Source of the DNA: Dama dama
Lineage: Eukaryota; Chordata; Mammalia; Artiodactyla; Cervidae
Assembly: GCF_033118175.1 (NCBI RefSeq)
Contig: NC_083696.1
Coordinates: 33,589,001-33,653,000 of the forward strand
Length of the DNA stretch: 64,000 nucleotides
Direction: 5' to 3'
Part shown: positions 45,906 through 57,796 of the stretch, in pieces
How the letters are laid out: each line of letters starts with the position of its first letter
Position numbering within the stretch: position 1 is the stretch's first letter
The notes under the pieces: model-generated
Seen by the model: the letters and a program-made list of their open reading frames with translations, nothing else
Told to the model about the DNA's origin: nothing
The model's database searches: none
Program-made: the position numbers and the translations under genes

Positions 45906-46544
45906 GACATGCATGTCTCTGAACTCCCAAGCCAAAGCCCTGTGTCCCACCTCCCTGGGTCCTGTTGATCTGGCCCGGGACTAGGAATGTGTTTCTGTCA
46001 CTGCTGGGCTTGTGTCTCAGAGAATGTACTGCCATATGGGACCAGGTGTCAGGAGGGGCCTCCTGGGGACCAAACAGACCACAGGGCCAGCCGGCAGGCT
46101 CTCTGCCTCTCCACTCAACAAGCCCGTTTCATTTCACTCTGTTGCTAGCAGAATCTGCAGATAAGCGTTGGAGAGGGCTGAGAAGCACACACGCAAACAC
46201 ACACACACAAACACACACACAGACACACACACAGAATGAATGAGTAATTCAGAGACACTGAGACGCCACCGCTGCCAGGCTGGAGTCACGTTCTGGCAGA
46301 AGCCGTGCATCCATAGAGAGAACTGTGAGAGATGGCACGTGTTCGTCCACCCTCACCAGTCAGAACCTAACAGGCCATCCAGACACACCAGCAGGGGTCC
46401 ACCAAGGAATTTCCTGGGTCCCTGCCAACAAGGGCTATTCCTGGAGATGAACTAGCTGCTCACCCGATGCAGTGCTCCTGGTTTAAGGGACGGCTGCTGT
46501 GGTGGCTGCACTTCTGTGGATTGTAAAGATTCAGTAAAATTCTT
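45906..46544. other. Intergenic DNA with CA-rich simple repeat
   Basis: An impure (CA)n tract lies at 46187-46234. The rest is GC-balanced and unassigned. Confidence 0.45.
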
Positions 46545-46786
46545 TTTAAAAATTTGTACTGAAACATACCATTAAAAAAGTGCACAAATTGTAAGTGAAT
46601 CATGTAACTGGCCCCCGAAACAAGAAACAACCTCACTAGCACCCCCAAAACAACCTCTCTTGTCCTTTTCCAGCTCCTACTCCCATCAAGCATAACCCAA
46701 CTTTTGGTACACTTTGTTAGTTTTGTCTGTTTTTGAAATGCATGTAAATGGAACAAGAATCTTATATCTTCAATATTTAAGATACT
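46545..46786 (-). mobile_element. Old L1 (L1ME-type) 3' UTR, minus strand
   Basis: Reverse complement text aaaaaagtgcacaaattgtaag, then catgtaactggcccccgaaa, then gttagttttgtctgtttttgaa is typical of L1ME 3' ends. Confidence 0.75.
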
Positions 46787-47590
46787 TGATGGTTAACAAG
46801 AAATTGTCTGATATATATCTGGAAAGAACTCTAATTGAAAAAGGTACATGCACCTCAATATTCATAGCAGCACTTCACAAGTGCCAAGACATGGAAGCAT
46901 CCGTTGACAGACAAATGGATAAAGACAATGCCCATTTATATATAGATATATATATATCAGTTCAGTCACTCAGTTGTGTCCGACTCTTTGTGACCCCATG
47001 GATGGCAGCACGTCGGGCTTCCCTGTCCATCATTAACTCCTGAAGCTTACTCAAACTCAAGTCGTAAAGTCGGTGATACATATATAAACACACAATAGAA
47101 TATGATTCAGCCATTAAAAAAATGAAATGCCATTTGCAGCAACTGGATGGACGTAGAGATTACCATAGTAAGTGAAATAACTCAGTAACATAAAGATAAA
47201 TATATGATATCACTCTTATGTGGAATATAAAATATGATGCAAATGAACTTATTTACAAAACAGAAACTTATTTAAAAAAACAGATGCACAGACATAGAAA
47301 ACAAACTTACAGTTACCCACAGAGAAAGGGGGTTGAGGGAGGGATAAATTAGGGGTTTGGGATTAGCAGATCAAACTACTATATACAAAATAGATAAACA
47401 ACAAGGTCCTGTTACATAGCACAGGGAACTATATATATCAATATCCTGTGATAAACCATAATGGAACAGAATATGAAAAAGAATATGCATATATATAGAT
47501 TCAGTGTATATATACATATACTGAATCACTTTGCTATACACCGGAATCTAACAAAACATTGTAAACCAATTATACTTCAATAAAAAAAGG
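46787..47590 (+). mobile_element. L1 3' end, plus strand, split by BovB
   Basis: The C-terminal part of ORF2 (ccaagacatggaagcatccg, acaaatggataaaga) and a 3' UTR with two A-rich stretches end in atacttcaataaaaaaagg. A 120-bp BovB fragment is inserted at 46958-47077. The left junction with the L1ME is estimated. Confidence 0.85.
46958..47077 (-). mobile_element. BovB 3' fragment, minus strand, inside L1
   Basis: Reverse complement of the last ~120 bp of BovB (cagttcagtcactcagttgtgtccg to gtcggtgat). It interrupts L1 text that continues on both sides. The flanks are (TA)-rich so the target-site duplication is ambiguous. Confidence 0.9.
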
Positions 47591-47643
47591 AATTTCCCAC
47601 AAAGTATAATAATTTGCAAGTTTAAAGAACTAAAAGAATAGAT

Positions 47644-47886
47644 CAGTTCACTTCAGTCGCTCAGTCGTGTCCGACTCTTTGCAACCCCATGAATCGCAGC
47701 ACTCCAGGCCTCCCTGTCCATCACCAACTCCTGGAGTCTACTCAAACCCATATCCATCAAGTCAGTGATGCCATCCAAACATCTCATCCTCTGTCATCCT
47801 CTTTTCCTCCTGCCCCCAATCCCTCCCAGCATCAGGGTCTTTTCCAATGAGTCAACTCTTTGCATGAGGTGGCCAAAGTATTGGAG
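47644..47886 (-). mobile_element. BovB 3' fragment, minus strand, with 13-bp target-site duplication
   Basis: About 240 bp of BovB 3' end in reverse complement (cagttcacttcagtcgctcag to caaagtattggag). taaaagaatagat flanks it exactly at 47631-47643 and 47887-47899. Confidence 0.93.
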
Positions 47887-47899
47887 TAAAAGAATAGAT

Positions 47900-48618
47900 A
47901 GTATGCTTTAAAATGGGGTTTATTCCAGAAGCAGCTAGGACAGCTATTTGACCTGTATTTCACTTTCAGAATGGGCCTTAAATTTAGATTATCTCCAAAT
48001 GACATTAACATACATTCACAGAGATCCACGGACAAGACTGGAAAAACAGTCTCATCATACAATTTTAAAGCTGTGTTTCATTTCTGGAACTACATTGTCT
48101 ATCATGAGTTAATATTGTAACAAAATCTTACGATTCTCTGGTGAACTCAAGGTATATTGCCTTGAAATTTTTGTATTAAAAGCATTGAATTGTTAAATGT
48201 AAACATTTTCTGTATGCTGCTATTTTGGTAACCCCATGTTGGCTTTCTCATTTTTCACATATTAAAGTCTCAAAAAATTAGAAGTGGCCCAGACCCGGGC
48301 ATGGTATGTGCTGCTAACACAGGCTTAAAGGCTGTTGAAGTCAGGAGGAGTCTATGAAGGAGGTGAAGCCATCACCTTCCTAACAACTTCCTGCCAGGAG
48401 GAAGTTTCTTTTTAGTACTTCATTCTCATAATTATTATAGAGATAAGTTCCTATGGTATTTCAGAAAATGAATTTCTGTATTTTTAATTCAATGTGTCAA
48501 CACACCTTCATATTTGCCAAGTTCCCTTTATGTCTTCTATTTTTATCCACACTTCTTTGGTGTCAAAATATTCTATCCAGCCAGTATAGGCTAACATTCA
48601 GGGTGATGTATTTCATTG
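47900..48618. other. Intergenic DNA
   Basis: No recognised repeat or gene. Confidence 0.4.
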
Positions 48619-48755
48619 TGGGGTCCTTAGATCACCTGCATCATAGGGATCTCAGATCCTTGCTACTCAGGTACATTTCTGGACTCCACCCTACCACACC
48701 TGAGGCAGAATTTCTAGAAGTGGGCCCCTAGGATATACTTCTTAGGCTCAAGACT
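48619..48755 (-). repeat. MER5A-like DNA transposon, minus strand, tentative
   Basis: gtggggtccttagatcacctgcatca...ggactccaccctaccacacctgaggcagaatttctagaagtgggcccc follows MER5A in reverse complement with gaps. Confidence 0.5.
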
Positions 48756-48904
48756 TGCAATTTCTGTGTCACCTTACATTCTTTTAAGAAACTGCCTTTC
48801 TAAAAATATTGAGGACCATACTTCAGGAGGATGCATACTCAGTCGACTGGCAGGTCCACCATTGTTAGGAAGTCCCACGCTAGAGCCAGTAATGCTCAGA
48901 AACA

Positions 48905-49150
48905 ATCAAGTGTGAAGGTTAAAAAGCTCAAACCCTGGCTTAAGATCCAACTATCATTTCTCGGCATTGTTTTTAAGCAAATTACTCAATTTTTTAAGCC
49001 TCAGCTTCCCACTTGAAAAATGGGAAAACTAACAGTGCCTAACTCACAGAGTCATAGTGAGAATTAAATTAGGTAATGGTCTTAAAGCATTTGAAGTGCC
49101 TGGCACATAAAAAACATTCAATAGAAGGAAGCTACTCCTATCATTATGAC
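48905..49150 (+). repeat. MIR SINE, plus strand
   Basis: The landmarks are ttaagcaaattactcaa, gcctcagcttcccacttg, gtgagaattaaattaggtaa, gtgcctggcacataaaaaac and caatagaagg. Confidence 0.85.
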
Positions 49151-49384
49151 TACTTGCGATTTTGATTTTTAAATTTTTTAAACTTAAAATTGGCAAGAAA
49201 ATCCTAGATGTTCAGGCAATATGATCAGATATAATGATAACAATCTAAGATAACACTTGCCTTACTGCTCTTGGGAATGCACCATGATACCACATTCCAA
49301 GAAAACAATCTGGCAGTAGAAAACAAGAGCCTTTGCAAGTTGTTTTAAGGTACAAGTCTTATAAAACTTACTATGAAATCGATC
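49151..49384. other. Intergenic DNA
   Basis: Possibly an old L1 remnant (gggaatgcaccatga...caatctggcagta) but too diverged to call. Confidence 0.3.
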
Positions 49385-49925
49385 CATATGAATGTTACAC
49401 TTTTATGCTATTGACAATTCAATTTCTGATTGTCCATTGCTAGTAACACAATACGATTTATTTTTATATGTTGATCTCGTAACCTGCAATCTCACTAAAT
49501 TCACATGTTAGGTCTAGTAGAATGTTGAGAGCCAGCAGACATCCTTGCCCTGTTCCCAGACTTATGGGGAAAGCATTCAGTCTTTCACTCTTAAGTATGA
49601 TGTTAGCTGTAAACTTTTTGTATATGCACTTTATTCAGGTGAGGAAATTCCTTTATATTTCTAATTTCTTGAAGTTTTTTCCATATGTAAGTGTTGAATT
49701 TTGTTCAAATCTTAGCCTGCATCAGTTGTAATATATGGCTTTAATTTTCTGGTCTGTTAATATGGTGAATTACCATGTTTGGTTTACCCAAGTTAAACCA
49801 ACTTTGTGTTCCTGAGATAAGCCCACTTCATCATGAGGCACTATCCTTTATACATATATATATACATGGATATGGATTAGCTTTTTGTTACAGATTTTTG
49901 CATCTATGTTCATGCAGCAGAAAAA
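49385..49925 (-). mobile_element. Old L1 ORF2 fragment, minus strand
   Basis: Reverse complement of an L1M ORF2 interior: tatgttgatctcgtaacctg, then catccttgccctgttccc, then aagtatgatgttagctgtaa, then ccatgtttggtttaccc. No frame survives. Confidence 0.78.
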
Positions 49926-50390
49926 CATGTTTTTATTTCCAGTGTTTAGTAACTGGCATTTTCCTAGCTCGAAGGTACCACAGGATAGAGAGTAATTTCC
50001 CAAGACACAAATTGCATTTCCTAGCACAGCCTGGGTCTCTGTCAATATTGTCACTTAATAGCAGTCAGCAATGCATAGCATCTTATTTATGAATGCTTGA
50101 TTCATATAATAGTATGATAAATAGACATCTATTTGGTGGCCTTGCCATTGAATATTTTTTATTTACAATTCATAAGTTTTCTCTCATTCAATTCCAAAGG
50201 CTAAATGGTAGCTTATGTCATGTTTTATGTCTTGATCAAAAGTGTTTTTATATTTAAAAATCAGTGTCTGTGGTGCTTTATTCTCTAAGTGGATAACAGT
50301 TAAATATACTAAAGTAAATGCAAATAATCAATGTTTATGTTATGAAAAACTATATAATAATGGTTATGATAACATTATGCAGTTTGGAAG
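49926..50390. other. AT-rich DNA holding copy A of a diverged direct repeat
   Basis: The segment 50168 to about 50330 is similar to 50570 to about 50750 in the same orientation. No known repeat family is recognised. Confidence 0.4.
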
Positions 50391-50520
50391 GCAGTTTTAC
50401 ATGCCTCATCTGATTTGACCTATGTTCAACATTATTAGCCCATTTCACAGGTGGAAAAACTGAGGTTCAGAGAGCTTTCAGGTATTTCTCATGCTCCCTC
50501 AATGAGTAAGAATCAGTGTT
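50391..50520 (-). repeat. MIR SINE fragment, minus strand
   Basis: catctgatttgacc...ttattagcccatttcacagg...aaactgaggttcagagagc follows the MIR core in reverse complement. Confidence 0.65.
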
Positions 50521-51119
50521 TGAAAATATAAAATATTTTTATACAGAGACAGAAATAATTAACTAGCAAATTCATAAATTCTCTGTATTTTAATTCCAGT
50601 GGCTAAATGTTAGCTTAAAGCCATGTTTTGTGGCTTGAAATGCTCTCACGCTTTAAAAAATAAACATTCACTGCACTTCACTCCCTGCTGTAAGATGATG
50701 ACATATTCAGATACCATGAAGGAAATAAAAATACAGCATTATTTACTAGCAGGTATTAATTGTTCTAATAAAGAACTTCGTTCAAACAAATGACAGGAGA
50801 GTCAGCAGTACTCCAATAATTGTGAATAGTGCAATTATTCTTCCTCAGTATATTCATTAGCCCTAATGTGGTCTTTAGGGCATATCTCCACACAACCTGT
50901 TCTTTTCGGTCTTAAATCATATGCTCCTAATTCTATCAGCCACTTGACCTCCAGTGTAAACAGCTGTTTCTTCTTTCTTTAGACTCTTCTTGGAAACTCC
51001 ACTCAGACCAACAGAACAGACCTCCTTGTGCGTGTGGAGCCAAACCCCAGCCTGCAGAGCTCCTGAGCTGTCTGCCAGTCACCACTTCCAGACCCCACTG
51101 TAGAATTTCTCGAGGGGAA
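50521..51119. other. AT-rich DNA holding copy B of a diverged direct repeat
   Basis: See 50168-50330 for the partner. The remainder is unassigned. Confidence 0.4.
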
Positions 51120-51290
51120 GAGTCTTAAGCCTGCATCAGAATCACCTGTAAGACCTATTAAAACACAGCTTACTGGGCCCCTCCCGGAGAGTTTCCGGGT
51201 CAGGAAGTCAGGGATGGGGCCCGAGGATCGCCATTTCTTACAAGTCCCCAAGAACCTGACCCTGCTGGTCCAGACCACACGCTGAGCATT
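51120..51290 (+). repeat. MER5A DNA transposon, plus strand
   Basis: The text gcatcagaatcacctgtaag, then attaaaacacagcttactgg, then cagggatggggcccgaggat, then ctgctggtccagaccacac matches MER5A over almost its full length. Confidence 0.85.
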
Positions 51291-51399
51291 CATCTAGTGG
51301 ATGAATGACTGAGCATCTGATTTTCCATCTTCCTTCTTTTTTCCCCAGAAGAATAGAAAAGAAGTTTATACAATAGACAGTAGATTAAAAGTGGCCCTA

Positions 51400-51525
51400 A
51401 TAACTTGACTCCTTCCCCCACCTCCTTGGAGCAGTTTCTCGGCGCTGCTTGCAATGTTGTCTCCCAGAGTTGAAGAGCTAAGAATTCCCACCAAGTAAAA
51501 TAACTCTCTACTTTCAGATTATGAG
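51400..51525 (+). repeat. Possible old LTR end
   Basis: tttctcggcgctgcttgcaatgttgtctcccagagttgaag...caagtaaaataactctc resembles the R/U5 part of an old ERV LTR. Tentative. Confidence 0.35.
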
Positions 51526-51547
51526 TATATTTTTTAAGTTGACAGTG

Positions 51548-51787
51548 GGATGAATTGGGAGAGAGGGATTGACATGTATAGACTGCTATGTATAAAGTCG
51601 ATAATTAATGACCGCCTGCTGTATAGCACAGGGAACTCTACTTGGAGCTCTGCGGCGACATAAATGGGAAAGAAATCCAAAAAAGAGAGGCTACATGTAT
51701 AACTGATGCACTGTGCTGCAAGGCAGAAACTAAAGCCACATTATAAAGCATTCATACTCAATAAAAATTAATTTAACAAAAAAATTG
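51548..51787 (+). mobile_element. L1 3' UTR insertion, plus strand
   Basis: Closely related to 20544-20779: ctgtatagcacagggaactc, aaatgggaaagaaatcc, actcaataaaaattaatt. The flanks aagttgac and aaattgac may be a worn target-site duplication. Confidence 0.85.
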
Positions 51788-51923
51788 ACCCTAGAAGAGC
51801 TTGTTTCTTTGCTCAATAGACCAAATAGTTTAAGGATGGCAGGTTTATGGTAAAGCCCAGGCCTTTATGAATTTTATAACTTTTTAATGTGAGAGCTCTT
51901 TTAGAGAGACCATCAGGAACATC

Positions 51924-51946
51924 TTTTTTTTTTTTTTTTTTTTTTT
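51924..51946. repeat. Poly-T tract of 23
   Basis: A long pure T run in otherwise unassigned DNA (51788-52084). The sequence to its right matches no family I know. Confidence 0.8.
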
Positions 51947-52084
51947 GCCAACTCAAAGAATATATACAAACATGTCAGCATTTACCTTTTGGAGACAGAA
52001 TTGCAAATAACATTTTTGTGGGCTATCAGTATTTCTGCTCTTTACTCACTGCAACAAATATAGTTAACTATGTAATACAGACGA

Positions 52085-52152
52085 TCTTCTCTGGTGCCTC
52101 AAACAGTAAGGACTCTGCCTGCAATGTGGGAGACCTAGGTCCATTCTTGGTA
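52085..52152 (+). mobile_element. Bov-tA tRNA-like head fragment
   Basis: tcttctctggtgcctcaaac, aggactctgcctgcaatg and gggagacctaggtcc match the Bov-tA head. The Bov-A body is absent. Confidence 0.75.
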
Positions 52153-53015
52153 TTTGAATTTTTAAAGTGAATCAGTCAGGAAGGAAAAATATTGGCATGT
52201 GAATGTTTTTCTTGTGGTTTAAACAAACGTACACACATCTACTTAGCTGTGTAACAATGGAAAAGCCACATTTTCTTGATTATTGTTAAGTCATTGCCAA
52301 ATTAAAATGTACGCTGTCTCTTCCTCCTACCACAAAAATTGTGCCTGAAACAAAATAATAATTCTGGTTTGTTGAACAAAACATCATCAAAATCAAGACA
52401 AGGTTTCTCTTAATGACCTAAAATATGTGTTTTCTCTAAAGGAGGAAGAAATTTAAAAGGCAGTGACAGCACAGTGTTTTTCCAGGAGATAGTAATTAGA
52501 AATAAATGACAGCTTCTGACAGAGTGAAAGCAAGAAGGCCCTGTTTACATCTTATGCTAACTACAGCCCAGGTTTATGAACCTTCATTATCCTAGAGTTA
52601 TCTCTCAACCATATCCTACAAATGGATGTGATTTGTAGCTTTAGCTCAACTGGGATTTGAGACATGTGAGTGAGTTTTTGTTTTGCTTTTTTTTTTTTTA
52701 ATCTGAAGAAGGAGGGTTCTGTTATAGCCAAATTTCAACATCAAAAAAGCAGCAGCAACAAAAAAAAAAGCAGCAGCTATAGCGCATCCTCTTCTGTTAC
52801 CCCGTTTAAAGAGATGTCAGAATTATTCTGGGAACTCTTAAGCAAACTGAGACTCCAATGTAAACCTCTGTAATTCTGAACAGAACTCATTTCTAGTAGC
52901 TTTTCACTCTGAGCATGTCAGTTCATCATTCATCCAAATGGGAAAAGCAATTTGCACAAATAAGCATGTGTGTTAGAGCACAACCCTCTGGGAGGCCTTC
53001 CCTCATTCCTGCATC
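52153..53015. other. Intergenic DNA
   Basis: No recognised mobile element. A/T runs lie at 52687-52699 and 52761-52770. Confidence 0.4.
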
Positions 53016-53239
53016 CGTGTGTGTGCCAAGTCGCTTCAGTCATGTCCGACTCTGTGCGACCCTATGGACTGTACCCCACCAGGCTCCTCTGTTTATGAGA
53101 TTTTCCAGGCAAGAATACTGGAGTGGGTTGCCATGCCCTCCTCTAGGGGATCTTCCTGACCCAGGAATCAAACCTGCATCTCTTATGTCTCCTGCATTGG
53201 CAGGTGGCTTCCTTACCACTAAGGCCACCTGGGAAGTCC
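53016..53239 (-). mobile_element. Bov-tA SINE, minus strand (left of an inverted pair)
   Basis: The GTGT tail, Bov-A body and tRNA-like head (tctcctgcattggcaggtgg, ccttaccactaaggccacct) are complete in reverse complement. An inverted partner starts 85 bp to the right. Confidence 0.93.
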
Positions 53240-53323
53240 TCCCTCACTCATACCCAGAGGGTTTTGGTTCCCACTCTTTTCATTTCCCACATATTCATTT
53301 GTAGCCAGCTGTCCAGCCATTCA

Positions 53324-53540
53324 GGCTTCCCAGGTGGCACTAGTGGTAAAGAACCGGCCTGCCAATGCCGGAGACCTAAGAGACCCTCAGGTTTGATCCC
53401 TGGGTTGGGAAGATCCCTGGAGAAGAGCAGGGCAACCCATTCCAGTATACTTGCCTGGAGAATTCCATGGACAGAGGAGCCTGGAAGGCTATAGTCCACA
53501 GGGTGGCAAAGAGTCAGACACAACTGAAGTGACTTAGCAC
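53324..53540 (+). mobile_element. Bov-tA SINE, plus strand (right of an inverted pair)
   Basis: ggcttcccaggtggcactag, gtttgatccctgggttgg, ccattccagtatacttgcct and agtcagacacaactgaag give a full-length Bov-tA in the opposite orientation to 53016-53239. Confidence 0.93.
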
Positions 53541-54190
53541 GCAGTCACACACATCCAGCCGACCTCCTCCAGCCACCCTCAGCCACCCAACCCAAAGGGA
53601 ACAGCATGGAAAAAAGAGGAGAGTCAGGGATTAGTAAATGTCAAAATTCAATTTGGCTGACCCAGTGGAGGAAAATGAAAAACAGCCACGCCTTATTGGC
53701 TCCAACACTGAAAGCCCCAGCAGTGGCAGGAAAAATGAAAGAAGAAAAAAATAAGTCAGCCACAGGAAAGAAGCAGGGCACAGAAATGGCACAGAGAATG
53801 ACAATCAGAGAAGACTCTTGGGGAAGGGCCAGAGTGTATAGGAAGGTAGGGGAACCCGTGAGCGAGGGGGGAACACAGCTAGACAAGCAAGGCTCCTGGA
53901 AGATGTCCACGGGAAGGGCATGGTGCCCACCAAACATGCCCAGAGGCTCGCATGATTATCACACCAGATTACTGCTTACTAGGTGTCAGCTCACTAGCTT
54001 AGAGGGCGATATGCTTACTTTATTGTTTTTCCTAAGATGTAATACATTGCAGAACACTTTCCTTCAACAGTTAGTAGTTTGGAATAATTCTAAGTATCCC
54101 ATTATCTAGAAAATTCAATTTCCCATGATCCATTATTCTCCAATCCAACTTGACCACTAATTTTATAATTTCTCTGCTACAAACTACATG
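53541..54190. other. Intergenic DNA with a 167-codon frame
   Basis: The plus frame 53606-54109 is the longest outside mobile elements. It has no recognisable domain, is lysine-rich at the start because the DNA is A-rich, and a 98-codon frame overlaps it on the minus strand. I do not call it a gene. Confidence 0.4.
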
Positions 54191-54537
54191 CTTGTATCCC
54201 CCACAAAAAAATGCATATGCTGACACCGAATCCCTAATAGAATGAATGGTATTTGGAGGTGAGGCCTTTGGGAGGTGACTGGGTCATGTAGGTGGAACCC
54301 TCATGAATGGGATCAGGGACTTATAAAAGAGACCCCAGACAACTCTCACATCTCTTCTGCCCTGTGAGGACATAATGAGAAGATGGCTGTGTACAAACCA
54401 GAAAGCTCTCACCAAACACCAGATCTACCTTGATCTTGGATGTCCCAGCCTCCAGAACTGTGAGAAATAAATTTCTGCTTTTTATAAGTTAACGAGGTTC
54501 ATAATGTTCTGTGATAGCTGTCAGAATGGACTAAAGA
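54191..54537 (+). repeat. MaLR-type solo LTR, plus strand
   Basis: The order cttgtatcccccac, then aatggtatttggaggtgagg, then ggtgactgggtcatgtaggt, then tcatgaatgggatcagg, then gaggacataatgagaagatg, then agcctccagaactgtgagaa with AATAAA at 54466-54471 is diagnostic of a mammalian MaLR LTR (MST/MLT1 type). No internal sequence is present. Confidence 0.88.
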
Positions 54538-55070
54538 CATTCACCTTTTTCAGTAGAAGTTCTCTTAATGTAGCTTCAAGACTCTGAACAAGGAGGTTCT
54601 CTGCTCTTTAAGTGAAATATTCTGGCTGGTACCCACAGCACAATGAATCCACATGGTTCCAACCAGTTGAATTTTACATTTAGCAAGGATTGGTTCTTTG
54701 TACCTGTTTAATTCCCATACTATTGTAATGATGTAATTAAATTTTTAAAAATATGTACACTGGTGGAAAGTGAGTACAAAAGAAAGAGTTCTCATGTAAA
54801 CAGAATGGAATCCTTTGAAAAAAATTAAGTGAATTGGGTCTTTTTTAATTGCTGATTTTAAAGATAAGAAAAAGAACACATAAGAATCTAGAAATACACT
54901 GCGTTGTCTTCTAATGTCTTCAAACTCTTTCTCCATTTTAAAGAAATAAAAACAAGAAATTACAAATTTCTTACATTCCCTGCATTTCCTTACAAAATGC
55001 AGGGAAAATGCAATTCACACAGATCCAGATGCAGAACAAAGACCTTGACCTTACATCAAAAGCCCAGCAT
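54538..55070. other. AT-rich intergenic DNA
   Basis: No recognised repeat or gene. Confidence 0.4.
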
Positions 55071-55366
55071 AGGGACTTTCCTGGTGGCACAATGGATAAG
55101 AATGCCTAGTGCTGGGGACACGGGTTCAATCCCTGACCCAGGAAGATCCCGCAGGCTGTGGAACAACTAAGCCCGTGTGCCACAACTACTGAGCCCAAGT
55201 GCTGCAAGTACTGAAGCCTCTGCCTCTAGAACCTGTGTGCCACAACAATGCAAAGCCCAAGCACTGCAGCAAAGAGGAGCCCTCACTCGCCACAACTCGA
55301 GAAAGCCCACGCTAAGCAACGAAGGCCCAGCCCAGCCAAAAATAAATAAACAAAAATTTTTAAAAA
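55071..55366 (+). mobile_element. CHR-type SINE, full length
   Basis: Head (agggactttcctggtggcac, gggttcaatccctgac), the long body with repeated gccacaac units, and an AAATAAATAAAC tail. It is the most complete CHR copy in the window. Confidence 0.92.
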
Positions 55367-57796
55367 GCATGGTAAATTACCATACTTGTATGTATAATAT
55401 TTTATGTGTTTAAAACACATATATATCATTCTATGGCTGCATCCCTCAATCAGATTTTTTTTTGCCAATCAGCTTTTTTTCTTCTTCCTATCAGCTATCA
55501 GCCCAATGACTCAGAGAAGATAACTTCTACCACATTTGTTTGAAAACCCTGGGAATAGATGTCCCCCTCACACCAATTTTTAACCTTCAAAGTACACAAT
55601 GATGCGGTAAACTTCAGCATCTTCCATGTGTAGGATGGAGTTTTAATTCATCTAGCCATCTACTCAAGGATCTTTTTGTCCTTACAGTAAAATTTGGTTG
55701 GTTCACAGTCCTGGTAAGCATGGCTGCTCTTCTGTTTTTTGCAGAGGCAAAGAGTCAGTTGAACAATGGTTTTGTGCCAGCTTATCTTAAGGGTGAAGAT
55801 GGTGGGTTTCTTTGAGCCCTTAGACTTTCTCCTGAGATGTGTGAAGTAGAGGAAGGAAGTGTGTGAGTCAAGTGCTAAGACACACTGCTCCTCTATTCCC
55901 AGATCAACCTCTTCCCGAAGCAGGGTCTCACCATCACTTTGCATTTGGAAAGGACATCCTTCGTTTAGTTTTGTTTCTAAATTGAACTTAAAAGTTCAGT
56001 GCAAACATTTCAAGCTCAATCCAAACCTGGCATGGAAAAATTTCAAACAGTCCTTTTCCTGCCATGGCATTCTTTTTGCCATGGCCTATAAATGAGTGAG
56101 TTAATCAACTTGAGAAAGCACATAAATTGCCATGGTGGGTGTTCTGCAGTAATCTTCATTCACTAAGAAGTGGGATTAAATAAAAGGCCTCCAAACTATG
56201 ATTCGTATCTGTTTATCTGGTGACACAGTGCGAAAATGTCTCAGGAAGGACAGAAAATAGAGAGAAACCTATAGCCAATTATATGAGTCTTATTCTCCGT
56301 TAGTTAGAAGGTGGACCACCAAGGTATTGAATAAAACCACAGAGGCATGCCTTGTGAACATAATACCCAACTGTATCATTTCTAACAGCCCCTTCCTCTA
56401 TATAAAATTACTTTCTGCAATAATCTTTATTTGGTTTTTTAGTTTTAATTTTAAAAATACATTCTAATTTAAAGATAGGATTCAAATTCCATTCAGTATT
56501 TCAAGTATGAAATAAAATTTGCATTTACCAAACAAAACATCATACCTCACAGTTCATCACTCTGTTTCACTGTTTAAATTACAAATACAAAAACTCTGTG
56601 GTGTGTGAAATGAATTTCTGTGAAGAATGCCTTAGCCTACATTTTAATAGGAGTGAATATAAATTTGTTTGCTGTCCTTGAAAATGAAAAACAAGCTTTC
56701 CCACCAAAAATGGGTCTTTTCCTATACATATGGTTTTTTTCTTAGAAGTCATTAAAGTTGTAAATGTGTCTGCCCCACGACAGAAATCATACCTCACTTG
56801 ACCTCAACTGCAGCAATTGTTCAGAACTTACTACAACAAATTTACATGGGGGGAGGGAGTATTTTATCTTTGCCATTGTTTAGAATTGCAAGCACACGGT
56901 GATAATAAAAAAGCAGACCAAAAACTAGTCAAATTTGTATTGCTTTTAAACTCTCTACAAACCAGGTGCCCTCTTACCATCTACACCCAAGGCAGACTGC
57001 TCCCTGGACTCTGCTCTTGGCATGTTCCTCCCACCAGGCAAGGGCACAACCATAATCTGAGGTCTAACAAGGAAGCTGCCTGAACTAGTGTTCCAATTCT
57101 GGCGGAATTCAAATATAGAAATCAGAGGGCAGCTCAACTCCAGGGTATCAGTGGGAACCGATAAAATGCTGGGTGAATTTAAAAAGGGGTGTACAAGTCC
57201 AGGTACCATTGGGTTATAGGAATGTTTTAAAATGAAGTTCCAATTCTCACCTCTTGGTTAACTGACAAATGCCTTCTCCAGTTTTCACTTTTTGTTCTTG
57301 ATTGTAAATATCTGTTGACTGAATGAAAGGATAGATGATCAGGGTGAGTCCATGAGAGAGGAGCTACTATTTATACACTGACTCAAACCCACATCTCTCA
57401 ATTTTCTCAGAGAAATGCTGATGAGATTTTTTTACCCAGAGAAGCAAATAAGCAGATCAATTGAACAGATGACCAACACTCAGCACCAACAAATTCTGAG
57501 TCTAGACCAGGAATTGTGCATGTGAGATCTAGAGCACAGAAGGAAGCCCAAAGCCAAGGATGACCACCTTTGTGATAAATGCCAGACAATGTCAAACAAC
57601 TCTCTCTCTCTCTTTTATTTTTTAATGTTCTTCCTCAAGCCTTTATTAAGCGTAGTAGAAAAGTTTTTGTATACATATATATTTAGATATATGTATTTTA
57701 TATATATATATATATTTTAGAAAACTTACAAATTCTTGCCTAACTAAAAATTTTATGGCATTTTGATTAAATGCTAGATTTCTAATTTAAAAAAAA
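55367..57796. other. Long intergenic stretch without recognised mobile elements
   Basis: 2.4 kb with a (TA)n at 57694-57716 and (TC)n at 57601-57612. A 94-codon minus frame (55660-55944) and shorter ones have no domains. I see no sure processed pseudogene. Confidence 0.45.

Noticed and set aside
53606..54109. 167-codon plus-strand frame as a gene
   Set aside because: No recognisable domain, strong A-driven lysine content, an overlapping minus-strand frame of 98 codons, and no splice or promoter context.
55660..55944. Processed pseudogene on the minus strand
   Set aside because: The 94-codon frame has no family I recognise, and no A-tail or target-site duplication was found.
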